64,000 nucleotides of DNA from contig NZ_FNCS01000014.1 in the NCBI RefSeq assembly GCF_900100665.1, positions 1 through 64,000 on the forward strand. Direction: 5' to 3'. The position numbers were made by a program, and so were the translations under genes. Below, in pieces: positions 52,406-60,552 of this stretch. The DNA comes from Pelagibacterium luteolum. GTDB taxonomy: Bacteria; Pseudomonadota; Alphaproteobacteria; Rhizobiales; Devosiaceae. Under the pieces are notes generated by a model. That model did not search any database and was not told the DNA's origin. It worked only from the letters and a program-made list of their open reading frames with translations. Each line of letters starts with the position of its first letter. The first letter of the stretch is position 1.

Positions 52406-53386
52406 ATGCGGTTTGTTTTGAAAGGCCTGTTTGGCCTGGGGTTAATGTTTGCGGCACTTTCATCTCCGCTGCTGGCGCAGGAATCGGATTATCCAAGAAC
52501 GATCACGGACAGCCTTGGCGCCGAAACGGTTATTAATTCGGCGGATCGAATTTTTGTTGTCCATCAAATTACCAGCAGCCTGGTCTCGGCGCTGGGAGCC
52601 TATGACAGGGTCGTTGGCCGCACCAGGTTCGTCGATGACCCAAAGGAGGACGTAGAGAGTGTTCCCGAGATCGGCACATATAGCGAGTTGGAAGCCGAAG
52701 GCATCCTGAGCGTTGAACCCGACCTGGTGCTGATCGTGGATCGCCATCTCGGCCTCTCCGGGGGCAACCTCTCGGTGGTCGAACAATTGCGCGAAGCGGG
52801 AGTGGCCGTTTTGGTGCTGCCCCAGGACGGGCTGCTCGCCAGGCATGGCGGCGTTTACGAACTGGATATCATGCAGGAATTCGTTCAGCTCACCGCCGAC
52901 GCGCTTGCGCTCGATGAGCGGGGGGCCGAAATAGTGGCACGAATGGAGAGCGAGGCCGAGGAAGCGAGCCAAATCGCGGCAGGGTCCGAACCCAGCCGCG
53001 TGTTGGCGCTCGGCGCGTTCAGCGTGGGCGGCAAGATGTTCGCGCAGGGTCCCGGGTCTCCATATGATCTCGTGATCCGCATGGCCGGAGCACAGAACGT
53101 TGCCGCCGAATTGGGTCCGGAAGCCTTCCACGAACTGACGCCCGAGGGTTTGGTGGCGCTGGAACCTGACGTCATCGTCGTCGGCGAGCGCATCTTCAAT
53201 GAACTGTCGGACACCGATCCGATGTCGGTTTTCCTGTCGCTGCCCGGCGTTGCCGATACGCCCGCCGCTCAAAACGAGGCGTTCTACCTCGCCCCTGTCA
53301 CGGTCGTTTACGGGTCTACGCCCCATCTTGCCGCCGCAGCCCTTGACCTGGCGAAAGTACTCTATCCGGATGGCGAAGGAAACTGA
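52406..53386 (+). CDS. Haem/siderophore-type ABC transporter substrate-binding protein (HmuT-like)
   Basis: The 326-residue periplasmic protein has a signal peptide (about 1-24, cleaved after LLAQ) and a BtuF/FepB-type two-lobe fold: strand ALGAYDRVVGRTRF, PEIGTYSELEAEGILSVEPDLVLIV and the later ALEPDVIVVGERIF. The pattern of the first lobe is closest to haem-binding HmuT proteins. No TonB receptor or haem-degrading gene is adjacent, so the ligand could also be a metallophore. It is the first gene of a tightly coupled four-gene operon. Confidence 0.88.
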   Translation: MRFVLKGLFGLGLMFAALSSPLLAQESDYPRTITDSLGAETVINSADRIFVVHQITSSLVSALGAYDRVVGRTRFVDDPKEDVESVPEIGTYSELEAEGILSVEPDLVLIVDRHLGLSGGNLSVVEQLREAGVAVLVLPQDGLLARHGGVYELDIMQEFVQLTADALALDERGAEIVARMESEAEEASQIAAGSEPSRVLALGAFSVGGKMFAQGPGSPYDLVIRMAGAQNVAAELGPEAFHELTPEGLVALEPDVIVVGERIFNELSDTDPMSVFLSLPGVADTPAAQNEAFYLAPVTVVYGSTPHLAAAALDLAKVLYPDGEGN

Positions 53387-54486
53387 TGCCGTCGACAGAT
53401 CAGGTGGGGGCTGGGCCGGTTACGGACCGCCCGGTCCCTAATCCATATACTCGGGAAGCCTCGCGTCGGTGGTTGATCTTGCTGCTGCTCAGTGCGCTAT
53501 TGGTTGGTCTGGCAACGCTTTCGCTTACGCAAGGCGCATTCGATATTTCAGTCGAAGCCATAATCGGCATCCTTGCCGACAGGCTCGGTCTTGACGCCAC
53601 ATTTGCGTTTACCTCGCGGGAAGCGTCGGTTCTTCTCACCATTCGCCTACCCCGTCTATTGCTCGCCGCTGCTGTCGGGGCATCTCTTGGTGCGTGCGGT
53701 GGCATCACACAGGCCGTGTTCCGCAACCCGCTGGCCAGCCCTTCGGTGATTGGCATATCCGGCGGTGCGGCGGTTGGAGCGGCAAGTTCCCTCGTCCTTG
53801 GATTTGCAGCCATGAGCCGTTTGGGAATGCCCCTCTCGGCCTTTGTCGGCGCGCTCGCCGCAACGACCGTCGTCTATGGTTTTGCCCGGCGCCGCGGTCG
53901 AACGGAAGTGACGACGCTGCTGCTCGCAGGTATTGCCATCAATGCCATAGCCGGCGCACTTTTGAATCTTCTGCAGGCGCTTTCCAATGAGGCGCAACTT
54001 CAGAGCATCGTGTTCTGGCTCATGGGATCGGTGAGCGGAGCCACATGGGGGACGCTTACGTTCGCTGTTCCCCTGATGGCAGTTTCTATGATCCCACTGA
54101 TGATCAATGTGCGCTCATTGAATCTTATGATCCTTGGCGAGGCGGAGGCACGAAACCTCGGCGTCGAAACTGAATGTGTTCGCATCGTCTGCATTTTCGG
54201 CGTCGCTCTTGCGACCGGCGCCAGTGTCGCCGCCGCCGGTGTCGTGCCATTCGTTGGGCTGGTCGTGCCTCACATCATGCGGGCCATTATCGGTCCGGAC
54301 AATCGTACGCTCATTCCTGGCAGCATGATTGGGGGAGCTATATTGGTAACGGTAGCCGACCTGTTGGGCAGGACGATCGTTGCGCCCACTCAGCTTCCTT
54401 TGGGCTTTGTGACGGCCCTTATTGGCGGACCGTTCTTTCTATATCTCGTGTGGCGGATGCAACGTCAGCAAGGAAGCTTGCCATGA
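53386..54486 (+). CDS. FecCD-type ABC transporter permease (HmuU-like)
   Basis: The 366-residue permease has about ten membrane helices and FecCD motifs: LTIRLPRLLLAAAVGASLGACGGITQAVFRNPLASPSVIGISGGA near the N-terminus and VPFVGLVVPHIMRAIIGPDNR toward the C-terminus, with the EAA-like coupling loop. The start codon overlaps the binding-protein stop by one base. It would form a homodimer in the inner membrane. Confidence 0.94.
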   Translation: MPSTDQVGAGPVTDRPVPNPYTREASRRWLILLLLSALLVGLATLSLTQGAFDISVEAIIGILADRLGLDATFAFTSREASVLLTIRLPRLLLAAAVGASLGACGGITQAVFRNPLASPSVIGISGGAAVGAASSLVLGFAAMSRLGMPLSAFVGALAATTVVYGFARRRGRTEVTTLLLAGIAINAIAGALLNLLQALSNEAQLQSIVFWLMGSVSGATWGTLTFAVPLMAVSMIPLMINVRSLNLMILGEAEARNLGVETECVRIVCIFGVALATGASVAAAGVVPFVGLVVPHIMRAIIGPDNRTLIPGSMIGGAILVTVADLLGRTIVAPTQLPLGFVTALIGGPFFLYLVWRMQRQQGSLP

Positions 54487-55247
54487 GCCTTGTCGCGCAC
54501 AACATATCGCTGACGATCGATGGTCGAGCCCTGCTGCGCCAAGTGTCCCTCGATGTGCGGCGGGGTGAGGTTCTTGGCCTTCTCGGACCCAATGGCTCGG
54601 GCAAGACGACACTTCTGCGTGCGCTGAGTGGCGAGCTTGTCCCAACCTCGGGAGAGGTCCGCTTGCTTGCCCAAGACATTCGGGATATCCGCCTAAAGGA
54701 GCAAGCTCGGCACCGCGCCGTCATGCCTCAGAACTCCAACACGTCGTTTGGCTTCCGGTCCTGGGATATTGTCCTGATGGGCCGACATGCGCATATCGGG
54801 CGCAATGGCGAGACGATGCGTGACTATGAGGTCGTTCATCAATGTCTTCATCGCACCGATACCGCCAAATTCGCGGATCGCATCTATCCAACTCTGTCGG
54901 GCGGTGAGCGTTCGCGCGTCACTCTGGCCCGCGCTCTCGCGCAGGAAACGACTTTTCTGCTTCTGGATGAGCCGACGGCCAGCCTTGATCCCCTCCATCA
55001 GCGGCAGGTTCTCGAGCTTGCCCGGAACCTGGCCGCTGAAGGCTGCGGTGTCCTGACAATTCTGCATGACCTGAACCTGGCTTCGGCCTTCTGTGATCGC
55101 GTTGGAATACTGAACCGGGGAGAATTGGTGGTTCTCAACGAGACCGACAAGGCAATGGCTCCGGAGACATTGGAAAAGGTGTTCGGAACACCTTTTCTCA
55201 AAGTGCACGTGGAAGGGCGCGCTCGCCCCGCTTTTGTCATGGGATAA
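54483..55247 (+). CDS. hmuV: Haem/iron ABC transporter ATP-binding protein (HmuV-like)
   Basis: The 254-residue ATPase has Walker A GLLGPNGSGKTTLLRALSGE, Q-loop PQNSNTSFGF, signature LSGGERSRVTLARALAQ, Walker B FLLLDEPTASLD and switch His in TILHDLNLA. The segment RHRAVMPQNS...GRHAHIG is typical of HmuV. The start at 54483 gives a 4-bp ATGA overlap with the permease; the longer open frame upstream is permease coding sequence. Confidence 0.93.
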   Translation: MSLVAHNISLTIDGRALLRQVSLDVRRGEVLGLLGPNGSGKTTLLRALSGELVPTSGEVRLLAQDIRDIRLKEQARHRAVMPQNSNTSFGFRSWDIVLMGRHAHIGRNGETMRDYEVVHQCLHRTDTAKFADRIYPTLSGGERSRVTLARALAQETTFLLLDEPTASLDPLHQRQVLELARNLAAEGCGVLTILHDLNLASAFCDRVGILNRGELVVLNETDKAMAPETLEKVFGTPFLKVHVEGRARPAFVMG

Positions 55248-55317
55248 CAAAGGTGCTGAGGCTCACAAGCATAATAAGCGTCCACCGAGAACACTGACTT
55301 ATCGAAGGTTTACTGCT

Positions 55318-56082
55318 GTGATTGAGCAAACTCGCCCGTTGAATGAACGCTTACAACGATATTGGAATGACCGTGCCCGGACTTTCGATTGGATAAGGCG
55401 CGCACCCGATGGTTTCGATGCAGAAGGGGCATGGCGGGAGATCGTGTCCATGCTGCTAACGCCATCATCTGGACAACGCCCGGTACGGCGCGTTGCTGAT
55501 GTGGGGACCGGTTCCGGAATGATAGCGGTTCTTGCCGCCTCTCTTGGCTACGAGGTGATCGCCATCGACTTTGCACCGGCAATGGTTGAACGGGCAAAGC
55601 AATCCCTTGCCCCGTGGCCGGATGCTCAAGTGCGACAAGGGGACGCCTGCGCTCTCCCCCTTCAACATGGAGAGGTAGATGCGATCATCGGGCGAAACGT
55701 GCTCTGGACCTTACCGTCCCCCGAAGACGCGCTAAAGCACTGGAGCGGATTGCTGCAACCAGGTGGGCGTATCGGCATCATCGATGGCACTCATCATGGG
55801 GACTTCCGGAGATTTCCGGCTCTCTACAAACATCTGAGCAAAGCCTTCGGGCACGGTGGGCACCCCGACCCTGTCGCCGACAACAATCCGAACAAGGAAG
55901 TTCCCTTGGCGACACTGGACAATCCGCAACAGGTCGCTGAGCTTTTCCGCCGTGTGGACTTGGCTGAGATATTGGTGCGCGATCATCATGAGGTTGACAG
56001 AAGGCTGCGCGCCTCGTGGTCATGGCTCAACCGGGTGACATACAAACCACGAACCTTCTCTATATCTGCACGCGTTCGTTAA
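55318..56082 (+). CDS. Class I SAM-dependent methyltransferase
   Basis: The 254-residue enzyme has the SAM-binding motif I VADVGTGSGMIAVLAASLG (about 62-80), an acidic motif II end VIAIDFAPAMVERAK, and motif III-IV VDAIIGRNVLWTLPSPEDALKHW. It is a Methyltransf_11 type acting on a small molecule. It lies directly after the importer operon; the GTG at 55318 with GAAGG upstream is taken as start, although an in-frame ATG overlaps the hmuV end. Coupling to a metal/haem importer suggests modification of a metallophore or tetrapyrrole, which is inference. Confidence 0.88.
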   Translation: MIEQTRPLNERLQRYWNDRARTFDWIRRAPDGFDAEGAWREIVSMLLTPSSGQRPVRRVADVGTGSGMIAVLAASLGYEVIAIDFAPAMVERAKQSLAPWPDAQVRQGDACALPLQHGEVDAIIGRNVLWTLPSPEDALKHWSGLLQPGGRIGIIDGTHHGDFRRFPALYKHLSKAFGHGGHPDPVADNNPNKEVPLATLDNPQQVAELFRRVDLAEILVRDHHEVDRRLRASWSWLNRVTYKPRTFSISARVR

Positions 56083-56278
56083 GGTTGTTTCTTGCCTACG
56101 GGCGGTTTCTTCCAATGGGAAGATCCTGCATCCCTCTCGGCTCCTCCGTATTTGGGACATGAAGGTCCGGCCGCTGCGGTCCTCCGGACTCTGAGTGTGT
56201 CCGAATGCGCTGCGACGACGTTATCCGGCTCTTAGGCGGACAACGGCCAGTAACCCCTTCGAGACAGTATCTTCACGA

Positions 56279-56293
56279 CGGCGGACATGAGCA
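56279..56293 (+). repeat. 15-bp direct repeat, right copy flanking the ABC-transporter cargo
   Basis: CGGCGGACATGAGCA, identical to 52272-52286, same orientation. It lies in the 254-bp gap between the methyltransferase and DUF736 genes, which is otherwise featureless. Confidence 0.5.
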
Positions 56294-56336
56294 TGGCAAA
56301 GCCCCGCTGACGCAGGGCTCCACCCTTGGGCCGGTG

Positions 56337-56648
56337 TCACTCGGTGGCGCGGCGGCGGGACCAGATCAGGGCCAGGTCCTCGCCCTCGGTCTCGACCAGG
56401 CTCGCATAGATCGGAGCAGGGAAGCTGGGGTCGTCGAGCTTGACCGAGAGGTAGTCGTTGCCCTTGCCGGAGGTCTGCTTCCAGGCGGCGCCGAACTCGG
56501 TGCCGTTGGCCGTGATGCGGAAGTCCGGTCCCTTGTCGTTATCGCCTTCGGCGGGGACGAACTTCACCGCCTTGACATTGAGGTTGAGGGTCTTGACCGA
56601 GCCGGTGTAGCCGTTCGCGGAGCGGGTGAAAGTGCCGATGGTAGCCAT
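56337..56648 (-). CDS. DUF736 domain protein (left copy)
   Basis: The 103-residue protein [20 protein letters not shown]...[12 protein letters not shown] has the complete DUF736 pattern, including [33 protein letters not shown]. Its function is unknown. It is one half of a divergent, inverted pair with the copy at 56948 and is closer to the standard family than that copy. AGGAAAAGGACAT lies upstream of the ATG. Confidence 0.92.
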   Translation of the reverse strand: MATIGTFTRSANGYTGSVKTLNLNVKAVKFVPAEGDNDKGPDFRITANGTEFGAAWKQTSGKGNDYLSVKLDDPSFPAPIYASLVETEGEDLALIWSRRRATE

Positions 56649-56947
56649 GTCGTGATGTCCTTTTCCTGATCGGGCCGCGCCCATCGCGTCCTCGATGGAG
56701 TCGAACAGACCGGGGACGATCGGCCCGCACCCCCTGGGGGCTGGAACAACGTGGAAGGCGGCCGCGAGCGGCTTTTTTGCCTCGCGATGCAAAGCCGACC
56801 CTCGGGCCGGCGGCGGAAAAAAGCTGATCGTGGACGTTGCGGGAACAAGATCGAGGCTGGGCTTCTTGCCCGGCCGGTCGTCGGTCAGACCCCAGCGCAA
56901 TCGAGGACGTGATGGGCGCGGCCCGATCAGAAGAAGGACATCGCGAC

Positions 56948-57274
56948 ATGGCTGGCATCGGATGTGAGACTTTCTCCCAAGCCGGGAATGGCTATGCCGG
57001 CTCCCGCCCGGCGGGCGCCAGCAATCTCAATGTCAAGGCGATAAAAGTTGGACACGCCGAGTTGTCTGGGCGGCAACTACAGGGACCGGATTTCCGCATC
57101 TTCGCCGGGGTCGACGGGTCGGTGATGAATGGAAAAAGACCTCTGAGCGGGGCAAGGCTGGTTCCGGTCAAGCTCGACGACCCCACCTTCCCGGCTGCGG
57201 TCTATGCGAGCCTGACAGCGGCCGAGACCGAGGGTCGGACGCTGGTCTGGTCCCGCCGCCGCGCCGCCGAGTGA
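56948..57274 (+). CDS. DUF736 domain protein (right copy, diverged)
   Basis: The 108-residue protein [20 protein letters not shown]...[10 protein letters not shown] is a diverged DUF736. An insertion of a few residues after GYAGS and a changed middle ([20 protein letters not shown]) distinguish it from the left copy, while [16 protein letters not shown] and the C-terminus are the same. It is divergent from its partner and followed by the hairpin AGCCCCGC/GCGGGGCT (57292-57311). Confidence 0.85.
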   Translation: MAGIGCETFSQAGNGYAGSRPAGASNLNVKAIKVGHAELSGRQLQGPDFRIFAGVDGSVMNGKRPLSGARLVPVKLDDPTFPAAVYASLTAAETEGRTLVWSRRRAAE

Positions 57275-57291
57275 CACGGGCCCAAGGGTGG

Positions 57292-57311
57292 AGCCCCGCG
57301 TCAGCGGGGCT
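57292..57311 (+). terminator. Hairpin after the right DUF736 copy
   Basis: AGCCCCGC-GTCA-GCGGGGCT, perfect 8-bp stem. Its inverted counterpart at 56300-56319 has one mismatch and follows the left copy. There is no strong U-tract. Confidence 0.5.
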
Positions 57312-57449
57312 CTGCCGTGCGGCGAACGTCTAATTGGGGAGGTTTTCGGACTGTCCGCTTTTAGGCAACCATGTGATGTAAGCAGCCATCCACCCATGAC
57401 GTTCAGCCAGCCAACACTCGGAAAAGATCGGAGACGCCATCTCGATGTT

Positions 57450-57776
57450 CTACTTGGATAGCTTGTTGAGCACCGGCACCAGGAACTCATTGGATGCGTA
57501 TCGAACCAAAGGACCATCCTTGTCGGTTTCGGCCCACGCACGTTGAAACTCTTCATCCTGCGTGAAGGCCACCCATTTTTGCTCCCGCTCAGCTAGGCTC
57601 TCCCACTCGAGCACGTATACAAATTGATCATTGGCTTGGCCGACCATTACCGTCCACGCTGCTATCGCTCTGATGCCTGCTCGTTCGAATGCCGGGAGAG
57701 TGTGCTTTTCGAACCGCTGGACCACCTGCCCCACCTTCTTGGGTGCCGCATGATAAACTCGGCGCTCATGGATCAC
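57450..57776 (-). CDS. NIPSNAP-family protein
   Basis: The 108-residue ferredoxin-like protein MIHERRVYHAAPKKVGQVVQRFEKHTLPAFERAG has the NIPSNAP pattern (E-R-Y/F near the start; YVLEWESLAEREQKWVAF in the middle). Bacterial members act as small dimeric alpha-beta barrels, often encoded with oxidoreductases. It is the last gene of a minus-strand cluster of reductases and may be cotranscribed with the tautomerase gene 137 bp upstream. Confidence 0.9.
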   Translation of the reverse strand: MIHERRVYHAAPKKVGQVVQRFEKHTLPAFERAGIRAIAAWTVMVGQANDQFVYVLEWESLAEREQKWVAFTQDEEFQRAWAETDKDGPLVRYASNEFLVPVLNKLSK

Positions 57777-57913
57777 GTTATAGGTTCCTTTCTTCTAGTT
57801 TTGTACTGCCGATTATATCGCGCTGGAGCCCCAGTGGCCGGGCGATCGACGGCAGCATTGCAGTCGCCGTCCGTCGTCTGTCCCCGTCGCACATCGCCAT
57901 GTTGCCGCAGGGC

Positions 57914-58318
57914 CTACCAACGTGGGACGCCATCCGCCACTTGAAGCTCGCCCTTGCCGAATGAAAAGTTTTCGTTCGGCACGGGAATGATCGCAATGAA
58001 AATATCGTCGGGCGACACGTCGACGGCTTCGACAACGAGGCGGTTGATGGCGGCCGCCAGTTTCTGCTTGTCCTCGATCGGGCGGTGGGCACCCACGAGG
58101 ACGGTGATGATCATCGCGCTTGCTGGATCGCGCTTCATATCCATGAAGGTTGGATCGATGAACAGCTCATCCGGCCCATGCTCACTCAGGATGATGAACC
58201 GATCGCGCTCTGGAATGCCAAGGCCTTGCACAAGGGACTGGTTGAGCGCATCAGCAATCGCGCGCTTCTGCTCGCTCGAGAAGCGACCAGCGGGGATGTG
58301 GGCTTTGAATACGGGCAT
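57914..58318 (-). CDS. Tautomerase-family protein
   Basis: The 134-residue protein starts MPVFKAHIPAGRFSSEQKRA. After Met removal Pro1 becomes the catalytic base, as in 4-oxalocrotonate tautomerase and MSAD relatives. Two consecutive ATGs exist; the second (58318) is chosen because it leaves Pro1 at the terminus and is 6 nt from AGGAG. The second half repeats the beta-alpha-beta unit (MIITVLVGAHRPIEDKQKLAAAINRLV). It probably isomerises enol/keto intermediates in the reductive cluster. Confidence 0.88.
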   Translation of the reverse strand: MPVFKAHIPAGRFSSEQKRAIADALNQSLVQGLGIPERDRFIILSEHGPDELFIDPTFMDMKRDPASAMIITVLVGAHRPIEDKQKLAAAINRLVVEAVDVSPDDIFIAIIPVPNENFSFGKGELQVADGVPRW

Positions 58319-58392
58319 CATCGTCTCCTGACTGATGGTATTGTGGCGGTGTGGAGCGGGAGCCATGCTCCCTGGGCTTGTGGGCGATCGCG

Positions 58393-59394
58393 TCACTTCA
58401 TGGTGACGACGACCTTGCCCTTGGCGCGTCCAGTGTCGATGTAGGCGAGGGCTTCGTTCAACTGCCCGAAGGGAAAGACGCGATCGATGACCGGGCGGAT
58501 CGTGCCGTCTTCGATGAGCTTGGCGATCCGTTCGAGCTGCTCACCATCTGCGCGCATGAAGAGGAAAGAATAGTCGATGCCCGCGCGCTTCGCCTTGCGC
58601 CGGATTCCCGCGCTCATCAGGCGCAGCACGAGCCGAAGTACCGCATTCAGACCCTGCGCGCGGGCAAAGGCGGGATCGGGTGGGCCGGAGATGGAAATCA
58701 GCTTGCCGCCAGGCTTCAGAATTTTGAGCGATTTTTCCAGCGTCTGGGCATCGAGGCTGTGGAGGACAAGGTCGTAGCCCGACAGCTCTTCCTCGAACTT
58801 CTGGATGCGATAGTCGATGACGATGTCGGCGCCCAGTGCCTTCACCATGCCGGCGTTGGCGGCGCTGGCTGTCGTCGCGACGGTGGCGCCGAGATGCTTG
58901 GCGAGCTGGATGGCGAAGGTCCCGACGCCGCCCGACCCGGCATGGATCAGCACTTTATGCCCCGGCTTGATCCGTGCTCGCTCGACCAGCACCTGCCAGG
59001 CGGTTAGCCCCACCAGCGGGATCGACGCGGCTTCTGTCATCGACAGATTGGCAGGCTTGAGCGCGAGATCGGCTTCGTTGACGGCGATGCGTTCGGCATA
59101 GGTGCCGATCTGCCCGTCGCGGGGGCGGGCATAGACAGCGTCCCCTGGCTTGAAGCGCCGCACATTTGCCCCGACGCTGATTACGGCGCCGGCCAGGTCA
59201 TGGCCAAGCACGAGCGGCGGCTTGTACCGAAGGATCGGCTTGAACGCGCCGTCCCGGATCTTGGAGTCAAGCTGGTTGAGACCGGCAGCCTCAACCTCGA
59301 CCAGCACGTCGTCGGGACCGGTCACAGGTTCGGGTATGTCGCCGAGACGCAACGCCTGTTTCTTGCCGTATCGGTTGAGGATGAAGGCCTTCAT
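58393..59394 (-). CDS. NADP-dependent oxidoreductase, zinc-free MDR (quinone oxidoreductase-like)
   Basis: The 333-residue protein has the GroES-like fold (VLVEVEAAGLNQLDSKIRDG...PLVLGHDLAGAVISVG) and the NADP-binding motif LIHAGSGGVGTFAIQLAKHLGA (about 145-165). It lacks the catalytic-zinc Cys/His set, which places it with quinone oxidoreductase-type MDR enzymes that reduce activated double bonds. It is in a row of reductases on the minus strand, 74 bp from the tautomerase gene. Confidence 0.92.
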   Translation of the reverse strand: MKAFILNRYGKKQALRLGDIPEPVTGPDDVLVEVEAAGLNQLDSKIRDGAFKPILRYKPPLVLGHDLAGAVISVGANVRRFKPGDAVYARPRDGQIGTYAERIAVNEADLALKPANLSMTEAASIPLVGLTAWQVLVERARIKPGHKVLIHAGSGGVGTFAIQLAKHLGATVATTASAANAGMVKALGADIVIDYRIQKFEEELSGYDLVLHSLDAQTLEKSLKILKPGGKLISISGPPDPAFARAQGLNAVLRLVLRLMSAGIRRKAKRAGIDYSFLFMRADGEQLERIAKLIEDGTIRPVIDRVFPFGQLNEALAYIDTGRAKGKVVVTMK

Positions 59395-59433
59395 GCTGTT
59401 TCTCTCACCGGTTCGAGAATCCCGACGGGATCC

Positions 59434-60420
59434 TCAGGCGTTGACGTCGACGACGGTGCGCCCCTGAATCTTGCCTTCCAGGACGCGCCTCGCGATATCG
59501 GGCACGTCGGCGAGGCCGACCACCGTCGTCGTGCGTGCGAGCTTGCTGAGATCGAGGTCACGGGCCAGACGCGACCATGCCTTCATGCGGACCTCCTGCG
59601 GCGCGTTGACGGAATCGATGCCGGCAAGCGTGACATTGCGCAGGATGAAAGGCAGGACGGTTGCGGGCAGATCGAGGCCCTGGGCCAGACCACACGCCGT
59701 CACGACGCCCCGATATCGGGTCTGGGCCAGCACATTCGCCAGCGTATGACTACCCACGGAGTCCACCGCACCGGCCCAGCGTTCGCTCGCGACTGGCTTT
59801 CCTGGCTCCGAAAGCGTATGGCGATCGATGACTTCGGCCGCACCGAGTTCGCGCAGATAGTCAGCTTCTTCGAGACGGCCGGTCGAGGCGACCACGCGGT
59901 AGCCGAGATCGGAGAGGAGCGCTATCGCGATCGATCCGACCCCGCCATTGGCACCCGTGACGATGATATCGCCGCGATCGGGCGTGATGCCGCCATGTTC
60001 GAGGGCCAGCACGCACAGCATGGCTGTGTAACCGGCCGTGCCGATTGCCATGGCGTCCTTCGTTGAAAACGGTTTTGGGACCTTAACCAGCCATTCGCCG
60101 CTCAGCCGCGCCTTCTGAGCATAGCCGCCGTGGTGGGTCTGGCTGAGGCCCCAACTGTTCGCGACGACCTTGTCGCCCACCGCGATGCCGGGATAGGACG
60201 AGGCTTCCACCGTACCGGCAAGATCGATGCCCGGGATCAGCGGAAACTGCTTGATGACGTCGATCCGGCCGCTCAGCGCGCCCGCGTCCTTGTAGTTCAC
60301 GGTCGAATAGTCGACCGATACCGTGACGTCGCCCGGCATCAGATCGGCGTCGTCGAAGTCGGTCACCTTCGTCGAGAGCGCTTCATTCTCCCGCGTGGCC
60401 ACAAGTGCTTTGAAAGTCAT
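59434..60420 (-). CDS. MDR-family oxidoreductase, AcuI/YhdH type (acrylyl-CoA reductase-like)
   Basis: The 328-residue protein matches the YhdH/AcuI branch: DVTVSVDYSTVNYKDAGALSGR, PLIPGIDLAGTVEAS, the NADPH motif VTGANGGVGSIAIALLSDLGY and WAGAVDSVGSHTLANVLAQTRYRG. AcuI reduces acryloyl-CoA to propionyl-CoA; relatives handle other reactive alpha,beta-unsaturated compounds. ATG 60420 starts the conserved MTFKALVATR, with GAGGATA upstream. It has no zinc ligands. Substrate here is inferred to be an electrophile. Confidence 0.92.
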   Translation of the reverse strand: MTFKALVATRENEALSTKVTDFDDADLMPGDVTVSVDYSTVNYKDAGALSGRIDVIKQFPLIPGIDLAGTVEASSYPGIAVGDKVVANSWGLSQTHHGGYAQKARLSGEWLVKVPKPFSTKDAMAIGTAGYTAMLCVLALEHGGITPDRGDIIVTGANGGVGSIAIALLSDLGYRVVASTGRLEEADYLRELGAAEVIDRHTLSEPGKPVASERWAGAVDSVGSHTLANVLAQTRYRGVVTACGLAQGLDLPATVLPFILRNVTLAGIDSVNAPQEVRMKAWSRLARDLDLSKLARTTTVVGLADVPDIARRVLEGKIQGRTVVDVNA

Positions 60421-60552
60421 TGCGCTATCCTCTTTTTTCGGCCGCTGATCACCGCGCGCATGCGGAGGCAGAAGGCGTTGGTCGGGTTGCATCGAGGATC
60501 GAAGCGCAGCGCCAGGCCAAACCTCGACGCTGCACCTGTCTCCGGCCCAGTT

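Larger units (their letters stand above)
56298..57314. repeat. Inverted duplication of a DUF736 unit
   Basis: A left arm (about 56298-56700) and a right arm (about 56900-57314) are inverted copies. The leaders share GGGCGCGGCCCGATCAG and GAGGAC before each ATG, and the trailers share GGGCCCAAGGGTGGAGCCC and a terminal hairpin. The noncoding ends are more alike than the coding middles. The 200 bp between the arms hold no gene. Confidence 0.75.
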
